From: Mycolicibacterium porcinum
GTDB lineage: Bacteria > Actinomycetota > Actinomycetes > Mycobacteriales > Mycobacteriaceae
Direction of reading: 5' to 3'
DNA: 64,000 bases
Assembly: GCA_002086835.1 (NCBI GenBank)
Contig: MVIG01000009.1
Coordinates: 124,001-188,000 of the forward strand
Shown: positions 36,045-48,200 of the stretch, piece after piece
How positions within the stretch are numbered: the first letter of the stretch is position 1
Layout of the letters: every line of letters starts with the position of its first letter
The notes under the pieces: model-generated
What the model was told of the DNA's origin: nothing
Database searches by the model: none
Seen by the model: the letters and a program-made list of their open reading frames with translations, nothing else
Program-made: the position numbers and the translations under genes

Positions 36045-37880
36045 TTAGAACGCAGCCTCGTCGAGCTCCATCACCTCGTTGTCGATGGTCTCGATGACCT
36101 GACGGGTGCTGGTGAGCAGCGGCAGCATGTTCTTCGCGAAGAACGATGCGGCAGCGATCTTGCCCTCGAGGTAGGTGCGGTCCTCGCCGGTGGCGCCGGC
36201 GTCGAGCTTCTCGATCGCCACCGCGGCCTGGCGGGCCAGCAGCCAGCCGAGCAGCAGGTCGCCGACCGACAGCAGGAAGCGAACGGAACCCAGACCCACC
36301 TTGTAGATGCTGGCGGCGTCTTCCTGCGCGGCCATCAGGTAGCCAGTCAGGCTGGCGGCCATGCCCTGGACGTCGGCCAGCGCGGTGCCGAGCAGCTCAC
36401 GCTCGGTCTTCAGGCGGCCGTTGCCGGTCTCGTTCTTGATGAACTGCTCGATCTCGCCGGCCACGAACGCCAGCGCCTGACCCTTGTCGCGGACGATCTT
36501 GCGGAAGAAGAAGTCCTGCGCCTGGATGGCGGTGGTGCCCTCGTACAGCGAGTCGATCTTGGCGTCGCGGATGTACTGCTCGATCGGATAGTCCTGCAGG
36601 AAGCCGGACCCACCCAGGGTCTGCAGGCTCTCGGTCAGCTTGGCGTAGGCCTGCTCCGAGCCGAAGCCCTTGACCACCGGCAGCAGCAGGTCGTTGACCT
36701 TGTGCGCGAGCTCGGGCTCGACACCGTGCAGCGCCTTGGCCACGTCCTTGTCCTGGAAGGTCGCGGTGTACAGGTACAGCGCGCGCATGCCCTCGGCGTA
36801 GGACTTCTGGGTCATCAGGCTGCGACGCACGTCGGGGTGGTGCGTGATGGTGACGCGCGGGGCGGTCTTGTCCATCATCTGGGTCAGGTCGGCACCCTGC
36901 ACGCGCTCCTTGGCGTACTCGAGAGCGTTGAGGTAGCCGGTCGACAGGGTCGCGATGGCCTTGGTGCCCACCATCATTCGGGCCTGCTCGATGACGTCGA
37001 ACATCTGCGCGATGCCGTTGTGCACCTCGCCGACCAGCCAGCCAACGGCAGGCTTGTCGTGCTGGCCGAAGGTCAGCTCACAGGTGGCCGAAACCTTCAG
37101 GCCCATCTTGTGCTCGACGTTGGTGACGTACACGCCGTTGCGCTCGCCCAGCTCGCCGGTCTCGAAGTCGAAGAGGAACTTCGGTACGAAGAACAGCGAC
37201 AGACCCTTGGTGCCCGGGCCTGCGCCCTCGGGGCGGGCCAGCACCAGGTGGAAGATGTTCTCGAACAGGTCATCGGAGTCGGCGGAGGTGATGAACCGCT
37301 TCACGCCGTCGATGTGCCAGGAGCCGTCCTCCTGCTTGACGGCCTTGGTGCGGCCGGCGCCGACGTCGGAACCGGCGTCGGGCTCGGTGAGCACCATGGT
37401 GGCGCCCCAGCCGCGCTCGGAGGCGAGGACAGCCCACTTCTTCTGCTCTTCAGTGGCGTTGTCGTAGAAGATCTGCGCGAAGGCGGCACCGCCGGCGTAC
37501 ATCCACACGGCGGGGTTGGCGCCGAGGATGTGCTCGTTGAGGGCCCACAGCAGCGCCTTGGGGGCGGGCACGCCGCCGAGTTCCTCGTAGAGGCCGACCT
37601 TGTCCCAGCCGCCGTCGATCGCAGCGCGCACCGACTTCTTGAAGGACTCGGGCAGCGCGACGGTGTGGGTCTTGGGATCGAACACCGGCGGGTTGCGGTC
37701 GCCGTCGGCGAACGATTCGGCGATGGGTCCCTCGGCCAGGCGAGCCATCTCGTTGAGCATCTCGCGGGCCGTATCGGCGTCCAGGTCGGCGTAGTCGCCT
37801 GCCCCGAGGGCCTTGTCCAGCCCGAAGACGTCGAACAGGTTAAAGACCTGGTCACGGACATTGCTCTTGTAGTGGCTCAC
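36045..37880 (-). CDS. fadE5: Acyl-CoA dehydrogenase FadE5
   Basis: A 611-residue acyl-CoA dehydrogenase of the long FadE5 type with an extra C-terminal helical domain. Typical elements are [19 protein letters not shown] (FAD/substrate loop), [20 protein letters not shown]-like middle beta domain and [17 protein letters not shown] near the catalytic Glu, then [12 protein letters not shown]. It oxidises acyl-CoAs of broad chain length in beta-oxidation. GTG at 37880 with AAGGAGG close upstream. In M. tuberculosis (Rv0244c) it adjoins fadA2; here about 10 kb separates them. Its promoter carries a TTAC-N6-GTAA dyad like that of fadA2/fabG4. Confidence 0.93.
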   Translation of the reverse strand: MSHYKSNVRDQVFNLFDVFGLDKALGAGDYADLDADTAREMLNEMARLAEGPIAESFADGDRNPPVFDPKTHTVALPESFKKSVRAAIDGGWDKVGLYEELGGVPAPKALLWALNEHILGANPAVWMYAGGAAFAQIFYDNATEEQKKWAVLASERGWGATMVLTEPDAGSDVGAGRTKAVKQEDGSWHIDGVKRFITSADSDDLFENIFHLVLARPEGAGPGTKGLSLFFVPKFLFDFETGELGERNGVYVTNVEHKMGLKVSATCELTFGQHDKPAVGWLVGEVHNGIAQMFDVIEQARMMVGTKAIATLSTGYLNALEYAKERVQGADLTQMMDKTAPRVTITHHPDVRRSLMTQKSYAEGMRALYLYTATFQDKDVAKALHGVEPELAHKVNDLLLPVVKGFGSEQAYAKLTESLQTLGGSGFLQDYPIEQYIRDAKIDSLYEGTTAIQAQDFFFRKIVRDKGQALAFVAGEIEQFIKNETGNGRLKTERELLGTALADVQGMAASLTGYLMAAQEDAASIYKVGLGSVRFLLSVGDLLLGWLLARQAAVAIEKLDAGATGEDRTYLEGKIAAASFFAKNMLPLLTSTRQVIETIDNEVMELDEAAF

Positions 37881-37926
37881 TTTTCCTCCTTGTGAGAATG
37901 CCACCTGAGGTTGGGTACTCCGGATA

Positions 37927-37944
37927 AGTTACCCACCAGTAACT
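37927..37944. promoter_or_regulatory. Dyad operator AGTTAC-N6-GTAACT in the fadE5 promoter
   Basis: Perfect 6-bp arms with a 6-bp spacer. The core TTAC-N6-GTAA is the same as at 24341-24356. It lies just downstream of the candidate -10, so a bound protein would block fadE5 initiation. A third half-site AGTAAC occurs at 37964-37969 between the -35 and -10. Confidence 0.6.
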
Positions 37945-37951
37945 GCGGCCA

Positions 37952-37979
37952 ACTATACCGTTCAGTAACTTCAACGCAA
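37952..37979 (-). promoter_or_regulatory. Candidate SigA-type promoter of fadE5
   Basis: Read on the minus strand: TTGCGT (-35, 37974-37979), a 16-bp spacer and TATAGT (-10, 37952-37957), about 72 nt before the GTG of fadE5. Confidence 0.5.
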
Positions 37980-38103
37980 AGAAACTCTGAGCAATTTCTG
38001 ATAGCTAACCAACCCAGCGGTTGATCGAGCTTTGTACTTCTCTGCGGAAACCGTTCTGACCAGCAGTTTAGTCATTATGTGACGATCCTCACGAATACGC
38101 CAT

Positions 38104-38109
38104 TAGGGT
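38104..38109 (+). promoter_or_regulatory. Candidate -10 (TAGGGT) deciding the next gene's start
   Basis: TAGGGT abuts one ATG (38110) and lies 6 nt before a second in-frame ATG (38116). A leaderless transcript would begin at the second, which is therefore the preferred start codon. Confidence 0.55.
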
Positions 38110-38115
38110 ATGCGG

Positions 38116-39195
38116 ATGCGTCGAATTGCGGTGTGGGGTACGGGGAACATGGGTGCGACGGCCATCAGGTCGGCCACCGCGTTCCCGGGCCTGGAACTGG
38201 TTGCAGTCATCACGTCATCCGAGGACAAGGCTGGTCGCGATGCCGCGACGTTTGCCAAGCTCGACGGCCTCACCGGGGTGAGCGCCACCACAGACGTGGA
38301 CACGGCGCTCGCCCGGTGCGATGCCGTCGCCTACATGTCCTCCGGCGATATCCGACCGGAGGAGGCGCTCGCCGAGATCGAGCGGTGCCTGCGCGCGGGC
38401 AAACAGGTGGTGACACCGTCGCTGTATTCCCTCTACGACCCGGCGTCGGCTCCGGCCGAGTGGGTCGAACGGCTCACCGACGCCGCGGTCGCCGGCAACT
38501 CCGCACTTCTGGTCAGCGGCGTCGACCCGGGGTGGGGCAACGACGCCCTGGCCGTGATCGCGGCCGGACTGTGTACCCGGATCCGCAGCATCCGGTGTCA
38601 GGAGATCTTCGATTACTCCACTTACAACCAGCCGCATTCGGTGCGGGTGCTGTGTGGGTTCGGCGGGTCGATGGACGAGACCCCGATGATGTTGCTGCCG
38701 TCCATCCCCACCATGGTGTGGGGCGGCAACGTGCGGCTGATCGGCCGCGGTCTCGGCCTGGAGATCGACGACATCACCGAGACCGTGGAACGGCTGCCGC
38801 TGACCGAGGCGGTCGACAACGTCATGGGCCGGTTCGAGGCCGGCACGCAGGGTGCGTTCCGCCTCCAGGTCATCGGATGGGCCGACGGCGTCGAGCGGGT
38901 CATCATCGAACACATCACCCGTATCGATCCGGCCTGCGCGCCGGACTGGCCCCAGCCCGACGAGGGCGTCGGCGACCACCGGGTGATCATCGACGGCGAC
39001 CCGCAGCTGAGCATCGTGGTCCGCGCAGACGTTCCCGGCGGCACCCGCGCAGACGGCGGCAACACCACCGCGGCCAATCGCCTGCTCGGCGCGATCGACT
39101 GGCTGGCCACCCAGAAACCCGGCATCTACGACGGCCTCGACGTGCCGCTACACCCGCCGCTGCCGCCCGAGGTCGAGGCCACCCGCTGGATCTGA
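38116..39195 (+). CDS. Dihydrodipicolinate-reductase-like NAD(P)-binding protein
   Basis: A 359-residue protein with an N-terminal Rossmann fold (RIAVWGTGNMGATAIRSA), VITSSEDKAGRDAA and a catalytic-like middle GVDPGWGNDALAV. It belongs to the DapB-N-like family common in mycobacteria and rhodococci, in which relatives act as amine or acid dehydrogenases (for example 2,4-diaminopentanoate dehydrogenase-like). It is not the lysine-pathway DapB. It sits between fadE5 and the TPP-type locus and is convergent with pks across a long palindrome. Substrate unknown. Confidence 0.8.
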   Translation: MRRIAVWGTGNMGATAIRSATAFPGLELVAVITSSEDKAGRDAATFAKLDGLTGVSATTDVDTALARCDAVAYMSSGDIRPEEALAEIERCLRAGKQVVTPSLYSLYDPASAPAEWVERLTDAAVAGNSALLVSGVDPGWGNDALAVIAAGLCTRIRSIRCQEIFDYSTYNQPHSVRVLCGFGGSMDETPMMLLPSIPTMVWGGNVRLIGRGLGLEIDDITETVERLPLTEAVDNVMGRFEAGTQGAFRLQVIGWADGVERVIIEHITRIDPACAPDWPQPDEGVGDHRVIIDGDPQLSIVVRADVPGGTRADGGNTTAANRLLGAIDWLATQKPGIYDGLDVPLHPPLPPEVEATRWI

Positions 39196-39210
39196 CGTTC
39201 TTCAGCCGAA

Positions 39211-39260
39211 CAGACGCAAATGTCCCCGACACGCTGGGCGTGCGGGGACATTTGCGTCTG
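39211..39260. terminator. Long inverted repeat between convergent genes (pks end)
   Basis: Arms 39211-39228 and 39243-39260 are perfectly complementary over 18 bp (CAGACGCAAATGTCCCCG), and CACGC/GCGTG extend the stem inside after a one-base bulge, leaving a TGG loop. Lies between the dehydrogenase-like gene stop and the pks stop; a probable bidirectional terminator. Confidence 0.75.
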
Positions 39261-39270
39261 CTCGCGGGGC

Positions 39271-42200
39271 CTAGTCGGCGGCCGCCTCGACCGGCGGCTC
39301 CTGCGCAGGTGAGTCCGTCTGCTCTGTCGGCTGCTCGGTCGCCTCGGCCTGAGCCTCCGGCGCGGTCTGCTTCGGTGCCTCTGCCGGTTCCGCGTCGGGC
39401 AGCTGGGCCACCAGGTACTCGGCGAGCCCGCCGATCGTCGGGTAGTCGAACACCGCGGTCGCGTTCAGCGTGAACTTGCCGCCGAACTGACTGTGCAGCC
39501 GGTTGCGGAGTTCGATCGCCATCAGCGAGTCCGTGCCGAGATCCAGGAAGCGGCTGGTCGCGGCAGGCGGTGAGGCGAGCCGCAGGAAGTTCTGCACCTC
39601 CTTCTGCAGGAACTCGGTGACGAACCCGGCCCGCTGCGGCACCGGGATCTCGAGCAACTGCTTGAGAACCTCGCTGTCACCGACGATCTCACCGACGGCA
39701 CTCGGCAGCACCAGGTCGAGGATCGGCGGCCGTTGGCTGCCCAGCACCTTCGCGGCCCGCTGCCAGTTCGCCTTGAGGACGGTGGCCTGGCCGGTGCCGT
39801 TGGCGATGACCTCGGAAAGCGCGGCAAGTGCCGCCGAGGGCTCCAACGGAATCAGGCCCTGTGCACTGATATTCGCGGACGCGGCGTCCGAGGACGCCAT
39901 GCCGCCCTGGCCCCAGGGACCGAAGTTGATTCCGGTCGCCGGCAGGCCCTGCGCCCTGCGCTGCGCGATCAGACCGTCGAGCAGGGCATTGGCCGTCGCG
40001 TAGTTGGACTGCCCCGGTGAACCGAACAGGCTCGACACCGAGGAGGACACGATGAAGAAGTCCAGATCGTCGTCCTTCGTCAACCTGTCCAGATACTCGG
40101 CACCGAAGGCCTTGGGTGCCAACGTCGTCCGGAACCGCTCCACACTCTGCTGACCGAGCAGCGCATCATCGAGGACACCCGCCAGATGCGCCACGCCTGC
40201 GAGCGGCGGGAGCTCCGCACGGATCCGCTCCAGGAGCTTCGCCACCCCGGCCTCCTCGCCGACATCGGCGGTGAAGACGTGGATGCGGGTCTTGTTGCGC
40301 TCGGTGATCTCCTCGATCAACCGCTGTGCGTCCGCGTCGGGCTCACGACGACTGGTCAACACGATGTCCCCGGCACCCAGCTGCGCCAGGTACGAGGCGG
40401 TGTGCAGACCGATGGCGCCGAGCCCACCCGTGATGAGGTAGGTCCGGTCCGGCCGCGGGGCAAGCGGATTCGGCATCTGGCACACGATCTTGCCGATGTG
40501 CCGGGCCTGCTGCATGCGCCGGAACGCCGTCCTGGCCTCGGTCAGCGGGTAGATCTCGGCGGGTAGCGGTTTCCAGTAACCGTTGGCCAGACCCTCCGAG
40601 ACCTCGGTGAGCAGGTCGCGAATGCGATCGGGTTCGGTGAACATCACCGTGTCCAACGCGACGATCTCGTAGGCGACGTCAGGTCGGGCCTCGGCCATCT
40701 GCTCGGCCGACCAGATGTCGCGCTTGGCGATCTCGGCGAACCGGCCGTTCTTGGCGGTGGCCTTCAGGGTCGCCTCGATGAACCCCTCGCTGGTCAGCGA
40801 GTTGAGCACCACGTCCACGCCCGCGCCGTCGGTATCCGCCAGGATCTGATCGGCGAAATCCGTTGTCCGCGAGTCATAGATGTACTTGACACCCAGCTTG
40901 CGCAGCGTCGCGCGCTTGAAGGTGCTCGCTGTCGCGTAGACCTCCGCACCACACTGCTGGGCCATCTGGATGGCGGCCAGGCCGACACCACCGCTGGCGG
41001 CGTGGATGAGCACCTTGTCGCCCGGCTTGAGCTGCGCCCAGTCGAACGACAGCCGGACCGTCAGTGCCGCGGCGGGAATCGTGGCAGCCTCGACGCCGCT
41101 GATCCCGTCGGGGATCGGCGCGAGGAACTGGGCAGGCACGTTGAACCGGCTGGAGAAGGCGCCCTGCATCGAGCCGTAGACCCGCTGACCGACCTCGACC
41201 CCGGTGACACCCTCACCCAATTGCGTGACGATGCCTGCGAAGTCACCGCCGATCGGCCCGGGATCACCCGGGTACAGCCCCAGCACGTTGAGCACGTCGC
41301 GGAAGTTGAGGCCGGCGGCCTCCACCCGCACCTGCACGTAACCCTCGTCCGGCGCGGTCACCTCCTTCTCGGTGATCCGAAGGTTGTCGATCGCGCCGCG
41401 TTCGGTGGGTGCGAGGACGTAATCGTTCCCGCGGGGCACGTTGAGGTGCCCGCTACGCGCCCACGGCAGCAGGCGGGAAGCCAACAGCTTGCCCTGCCGC
41501 ACTGCGATTTCCGGTTCTTCGACCGGTGTGATCAACAGGTTCGCCAGTGCTTGCACGGCCTCCGGGGACCCGTCGGTGTCGATGAGTTTGGCGCGCAGCG
41601 CCGGCTCCTCGTTGATCGTGGTGCGCCCGAATCCCCACAGCGCCGCCTGCACCGGATCGACCGGCTCACCGGATTCTGTGGCGACGGCCCGTTCGGTGAC
41701 GATCCACAACCCGCCGGGCAGCTTGATCTCCCCGCCCTGCACGGTGTGCACCGCACTGAGCAGGTTGGCGATCTCGGTCTCGAGCCGGGCCTGGCTGTCC
41801 GGGCTCGATTCCCCCGCACTCGGCGCGGCGGCGCGCCAGACGACACCGGCGAACGGCAGGCCGCGGTCCTTGGCCTGTGCCAGCACCTGTCCGAGGAGTT
41901 CCGGATCGGTGCTCCGGTCGAACGGGACGCAGCCCGGCACCTTGGTGGCCAGGTCGTCGAACCCGGCGATCAGCCAAGTGCCGCTGGTGTTCTCGGCCGC
42001 GCCCTCGGGAGCCGGCGGTACCGGAACCTCGTGCCAGCCGAGCGTGTACATCAGGCGGGTGGCATCGCCGCCGAGGCCGCGGAGCAGCGCCTCACGAGGT
42101 GCACGTTTGACCGTGAAGTCGCGAACGCCGCCGAGATAACTGCCGTCCCGGTCGAGGTAATCGAGATCGAAGACCTGGGTCTCGCTGTCGAGCGCGCTCT

Positions 42201-45200
42201 CGTGCCACCGAGCGCGGCAGTAGAACCGCCGCGGCATCTTCTGCTTCAGCGTCACCTGCCCGTACCGCAACGGCAGGAACAGGTCGTTCACGCCCTGCTC
42301 GGCCGCCAGCAGCGCGGGGAAGGCGGGGAAGGCGACGCCGGTGCACAAGTCCATCAGCACCGGGTGCATAGGCTCGGTTCCGAGCTGCTCGGCGAGCTCC
42401 TCGCCGACCAGGATGTCGCCGATCGCCTCGCCTTCGCCGAGCCACAAGGACTTCAGCGAACCCGACCAGGTCGGGCCCCAGGCCAGTTCCAGATCGGCGA
42501 AGGTCTCGAACAACTCCTGCGGACGCATGCGCTCGAGGCGCTCGATGGCCTCGTCCACGGGATCCGACTGCTCGGGGGCTCCGTCATCGGACAGTCCCGC
42601 GACAACCGTGCCTTCGGCATTCAACGACCAGTCCGCGCCACGCTCGCCGTAGGGGCGGCTGTGCACCTGGAACTTCCACCCGTCGCCGCCGTCCAGCGGG
42701 TGCAACGTCAGCTGCACTTCGCGGGAACTCTTCTCGGGCAGGATGATCGGCTCGTAGAAGAACACGTCCTTGGCGTGCGCCGGGGTACCGACTGCGGCCA
42801 GCGCCATCGCCGCATACGTGGCGCCGGGGACGACGACGGTGCCGTAGATGACGTGATCGGACAGCCACGGCTGCGATTTGACCGACAACCGGCTGGTGTA
42901 GACCGAATCGCCGGAGGCGAGATCCTTTCCACTGCCGAGGATCCCGGATCCCACCGTGCCGTTGACGTCGGCGGTGATTCCGCCGCCCTTGGGCCAGAAG
43001 CGACGCCGCTGGAACGGGTAGGTCGGCAACTCCAGCCGACGCCGGGTCCCGCGATGCAGGGCGTTGAAATCGGGCCGGTGTCCGCCGACGTAGGCCGAGG
43101 CCAGTGCGTCGGCGATCTGCCGCCGATCGGAGACACCCTTGCGCATCGAGACGATCGCGCGCGGCGCCGCCAAGTGCTCGGGCCAGACCTGCACCGCGGC
43201 TCCGGTCAGTACCGGTTGCGGACCGATCTCCATCAGAATCGAGCAGCCCAGTGCAGCCACTGTGCGCACGCTCTCGGCGAACTGCACCGGCTGGCGGGAA
43301 TGCCGCCGCCAGTACTGGGCGTCGAGCGGAGTCTGGGCGGTGAGCACCGCGCCGGTGCGGTTGCAGACCAGGGGCATCGTCGGCTTCGCGAACTGCAACT
43401 GCGCTGCGTAGGCCTCGAATTCGTCGAGCACTGGGTCCAGCAACTCGGAGTGGAACGCGTGGCTGGTCTCCAGCCAGGTGCACCGGATCCCTTCCTCTTC
43501 CTCGAGTTTCTCGACGATCTGCTCGAGGTCGGCACCCGGGCCCGACAGCACGGTGTTGGGGCCGTTGTAGGCGCCCACCGAGACCCGGGGGAACTCGCCG
43601 GCGACCTGCTCGACGTGCTTGGGGTCGGCGAATATCGCCACCATGCGACCGCCTTCGGGCAGGCTGCCGAACAACCGTCCGCGCTCGGCCATCAGCCGGG
43701 CGCCGTCTTCGAGGCTGAACACCCCAGCCACGCAGGCCGCGGCGTACTGGCCGACGCTGTGCCCGAGCACCACGTCGGGTTCGATGCCCCACGACTGCCA
43801 CAACCGGGCCAGACCCATTTCCACGGCGAAGATCGCCGGTTGGGCAAATGACGTGTGCCGCAGGGTCTCCGCGGCCTTACCTCCGGTTTCGCGATTGTCG
43901 GCGAACAGCACCTCGAGCAGCGGCTGCGGCAGGATGTCCTTGACCGCGTCCGCGCAACGGCGCACCGTCTCGGCGAAAACCGGTTCGGTGTCGAACAACT
44001 CACGCGCCATGCCGGCGTACTGGCTGCCCTGACCGGTGAACAGCCATGCCGTCATCGGATGATGCGGGCGCTCGCCACGTACGACACCGTGCCGCAGCCG
44101 GTTCTCGGCCAGCTCGGCCAGACCCGCACGGGCATCCGCGACCGAATCCACCACCAGGGCGGCGCGATGTTCGAAGTGCGAACGGCCTGTCCCTGCGGTG
44201 AGACACAGGTCGGCGAGGTCCGTCTCGGGGTGGGCCCCGAGCCAGCTCTCATACCGCTGAGCCAAGGCCGCCAGTGCTTCCGGAGACCGTGCCGACAGCG
44301 TCAGCACCTCGACCTGCGCCGGCTGCGCCTCCGCGGCCGACTCCGTCTGCACATCATCGGCGGGATCCCCGTCGGCGGCGGGCTCGTCGGCGGGCGCGGG
44401 CTGCGGCGCCTCCTCGACCAGGACGTGGGCGTTGGTTCCGGTGAATCCGAAGGAGCTCACGCCCGCGCGTCGCGGCCTGCCGTTCGGCTGCCATGGCATC
44501 GCTTCGTCCACCACCCGCACGGGCAGCGAGTCCCACGGGATGTGCGGTGACGGATTCTCGAAATGCAGGCTCTGCGGCAGCGTTTCGTGTTGCAGCGACA
44601 GCACGACCTTGATCAGGCCGGCCGCCCCGGAGGCCGATTCGGTGTGGCCGATGTTGGTTTTCACCGAGCCCATCAGCAGCGGTCGGTCGGCGTCACGCGA
44701 GCCGCCGTAGGCGGCCGCCGCCGCCTGCACCTCGATCGGATCACCCAGTGGGGTTCCGGTTCCGTGGGCCTCCAGGTAGTCCACATCGCCGCCGTTGAGG
44801 CCGGCGCGCGCCAGCACCGACCCGATAAGGCGTTGCTGCGCACCACCATTGGGCACCGTCAGGCCGCTCGAAGCGCCGTCCTGGTTCACTCCGCTGCCGG
44901 GGATGACGGCACAGATCCGATCGCCGTCGCGTTGCGCGTCGCTCAATCGCTTGAGCACCAGGATTCCGCAGCCTTCGCTGCGCACATAACCGTCCGCCGA
45001 GGCGTCGAAGGTCTTGCACCGCCCGACCGGGGACAGCATCCGGGCGCGGGATGCTGCGACGACGGTCACCGGGCTCAGCAGGACGTTCACGCCGCCGGCC
45101 ACTGCCATGTCGCAATCATCGGATTGCAGTGCCTGGCAAGCCTGATGGACGGCGACCAACGCCGAGCTGCATGCGGTGTCGACCGCTACCGCCGGGCCCT

Positions 45201-48200
45201 CGAGCCCGAGCGCGAAGGCAACGCGACCCGAGATGGCGTTGAGCGCGTTACCGGTGATGAAGTGCGGCTCGATCTTCTCGATGGGCTCCGAGGACAGCAG
45301 ATGCGCATACTCATTGGCCGCCACACCGACGAATACACCGGTGCGGCTGCCGCGCAGCGCCTCGGGGGAGTGACCGGCTCTTTCGAGTCCTTCCCACACT
45401 GTTTCGAGCACGAGGCGCTGCTGAGGCTCGATCCAGACCGCCTCGCGGGGCGAGATCCCGAAGAACTCGGGGTCGAATCCGTCGATGCCGTCGAGGAAGC
45501 CGCCGTAGCGCGTATAGGTCTTCCCTGGCGCATCCGGATCCTCGTCGAAGAACTCATCGATGTCGAATCGCTCCTCGGGCACTTCCCGGATGGCATCGAC
45601 ACCGCCGGACAGCACATCCCAGAACGCCTCGGGGTTCGGGGCGCCGGGGAACCGGCACGACACCGCCACGACGGCGATCGGGTCGTCGGTGCGCGTGGTC
45701 GCCGACACCAACTGCGGTGCGGGCTTGGCCTGTTCGCTGAGACCGAGGACATCGCCGAGCAGGTAGTCGGCCACGTCGGAGATCCGCGGGTAATCCATCA
45801 CCAGGGTGACCGGGATCTCCGCGCCTACTCCCTGTTCCATACGGCGGCGCAGTTCGACGGCCATCAGCGAGTCCATGCCGAGGTCGAAGAACCCGGCGTC
45901 CTCGCGGATCTCCGCGGTATCGACGCGGGTCACTTCCGCCACGGACTCGCGCAGGTAATCGGTCAGGAGCTTCTTGCGCTGCTGCACGGGGGCATTCTTG
46001 AGCTGCTCGACCAGTTTGGTCGTCCCGGATGCCGTGACCGGCGACGTCGCACCCACCTGCGCGGGCAGTTCGCGTTCCAGCTCTGCCAGGAATGCCCGTC
46101 GGCCGGCCTGTTGGTAGAGCGGTAGGAAGCGAGACCAGTCGATCCGGGCGATCACTCCCTGGGCGGGGCCGTGTGCCGAAGTCGCCACCACGTCAGCCAG
46201 CCCGGCCAGCGCGTCGGACGGAGACAGCGTCTTGATCCCGCGCTGCTCCAGCCGGGCACGGGATTCCGCGTCGGCCATGCCGGCCGACCAGGGACCGAAG
46301 TTGACGCTGGTCCCGGCGATGCCCTGCTTGCGAAGGCGCCACGCCAGACCGTCCAGGAACGCGTTCGCCGCGCTGTATGCGGTCTGACCGAATCCGCCCC
46401 ACACCGAGGCGATCGACGACGTGCTGATGAAGAAGTCGAGGTTCTCATCGGCCACCGCCTCGCTGAGATGCCAGGCACCCCAGACCTTTCCGGCGAAGAC
46501 CCGGTCCACCTCGGCGTCGTCGAGCTCGCTCAGCGGCGTGGTGCCGTTCTCGCCCGCGGCGTGCACGATGCCGGCCAGCGGCGGCAGTTCGGCCCGCACC
46601 CCGGCGAGAAGACGTGCGACGTCGTGTGCGTCGGCGACGTCGGCGGTGGCGACCCGGATCTCGCAGCCGTGCTGGGCACGCAGTGCGTCGATGCGTTTCT
46701 GCGCGGCGTCGCCGGGCTCGCGCCGGCTGGTCAGTACCAGCTGCTTGGCGCCGTGCGCGGCCAGGTATCCGGCCACCTCGAGTCCGATGGAGCCGAGCCC
46801 GCCGGTCACCAGATACGTTGCGTTGTCCCGCAATGCCAGCGGATTGCCGCTCGGCAGATCCTCCGGCCGCACCAGGCGCGGCACGTAGACCGCTTGACCG
46901 CGCAGCGCGAGCTGGTCTTCCTTGCTCGCCGCGTCGGATCCGGTGGTGACCCGGCTGAGCAGCCCGGCCCATTCGTCGGCCGTGGCCTCCGAGAGATCGG
47001 CCAGACCACCCCACAGCTGAGGAAGCTCTAGGGCTGCGGCACGGCCGAATCCCCACAGCGCACTCTGCTCGGGCGTCACGGTGTCCGCGTCGGTCACGTG
47101 TTGCGCTCCGCGGGTGACGAGCCAGATGGGCGCTCTGAGATCGGCGGCCACCGCGGCGCGGAAGAGCCGCCGCGTTCCGGCCAGTACCTGGTGCTGCATG
47201 CGCAGCAGCGACCGCATCGAAGGCGCACCGCCGGAATCCAACCCCGCGACGTGAATGATCCGGAGAGTCGCGTCGCCGGTTGCCGCCGCGCGCAACGCTT
47301 CTGCGAGCTGCGCCTCGTCCGCGTCGGACGCCGGCAATCCGAGGATCTGATGCTGTTGCCCGCGCGCGGTGAGGGCATCGACCAGAGGCTTGATGACCTC
47401 GGACTCGTCGCCGATGAGGATCCAGGAGCTTTCCCCGGCGTCGGCGCCGGTAAGCGGAGTGACGGCCTTGTCCCAGCGGAACTCGTAGCGGTCGTCCGCG
47501 ATCGACTGGGTCGAGCGTTGCTGGTTGTGTTGTGCCGCAAGCTTGGTCAGCACCGCCAGCGTTTGGTCGTCGTCACCTGCGCCGCCGAGCAATGCGGCGA
47601 GCTCCTCGATCCGGCCGTCCTCGAGAAGGCGGACCGCCTGGGTGCGGGCGGCCACGTGCTGTTGCTGGTTCGGTTCTTCCCGATTGTCGCGGTACCAGTA
47701 CTGACGGTGCTCGAACGGGTAGGTCGGCAGGTCGAGCTTGCGCGCGTGCGGCTGCCGGAAGGCGTTGAAGTCGGGCAGGTGGCCCAGCACGTACGCATCG
47801 GCCACGGCTTCGGTGATCTGCCGGTGATCAGCGGTGTTCGGCCGCAGCGAGGCGATCACCCGCGGTGCGGTGGCCGGGTCGGGCCATGCGCCGAGCGCTG
47901 TCGCGGTGAGCACAGGGCGCGGGCCGATCTCGAGCAACACCTTGCAGTTCAGGTCGGCCAGGGTGCGCACGCTCTTGGCGAACTCGACCGGTTGCCGGGC
48001 GTGACGACGCCAGTAGGCACCGTCCATCTTGACGCTGCGACCGAGTGCCGCACCGGTACGGTTGTCGATCAGAATCCGTTGCGGTGCATTGAAAGTGAAC
48101 CGGTTCGCGTATGCCTCGAACTCATCGAGGATCGGCTCGAGCAACGCTGAATGGAATGCGTGGCTGGTCTCCAGCCAGTCGCACCGGATGTTGTCGGCGG

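Noticed and set aside
35421..37895. An 824-codon plus-strand frame opposite fadE5 and the DUF1361 gene
   Set aside because: Mirror of fadE5 codon bias; the fadE5 protein on the other strand has all family motifs, a ribosome-binding site, a promoter and a terminator.
41002..43851. A 949-codon open frame on the plus strand opposite pks
   Set aside because: It is antisense to conserved KS/AT/DH/ER sequence, its translation is Arg/Gly/His-rich without any domain, and long antisense frames are expected in high-GC third-position DNA.
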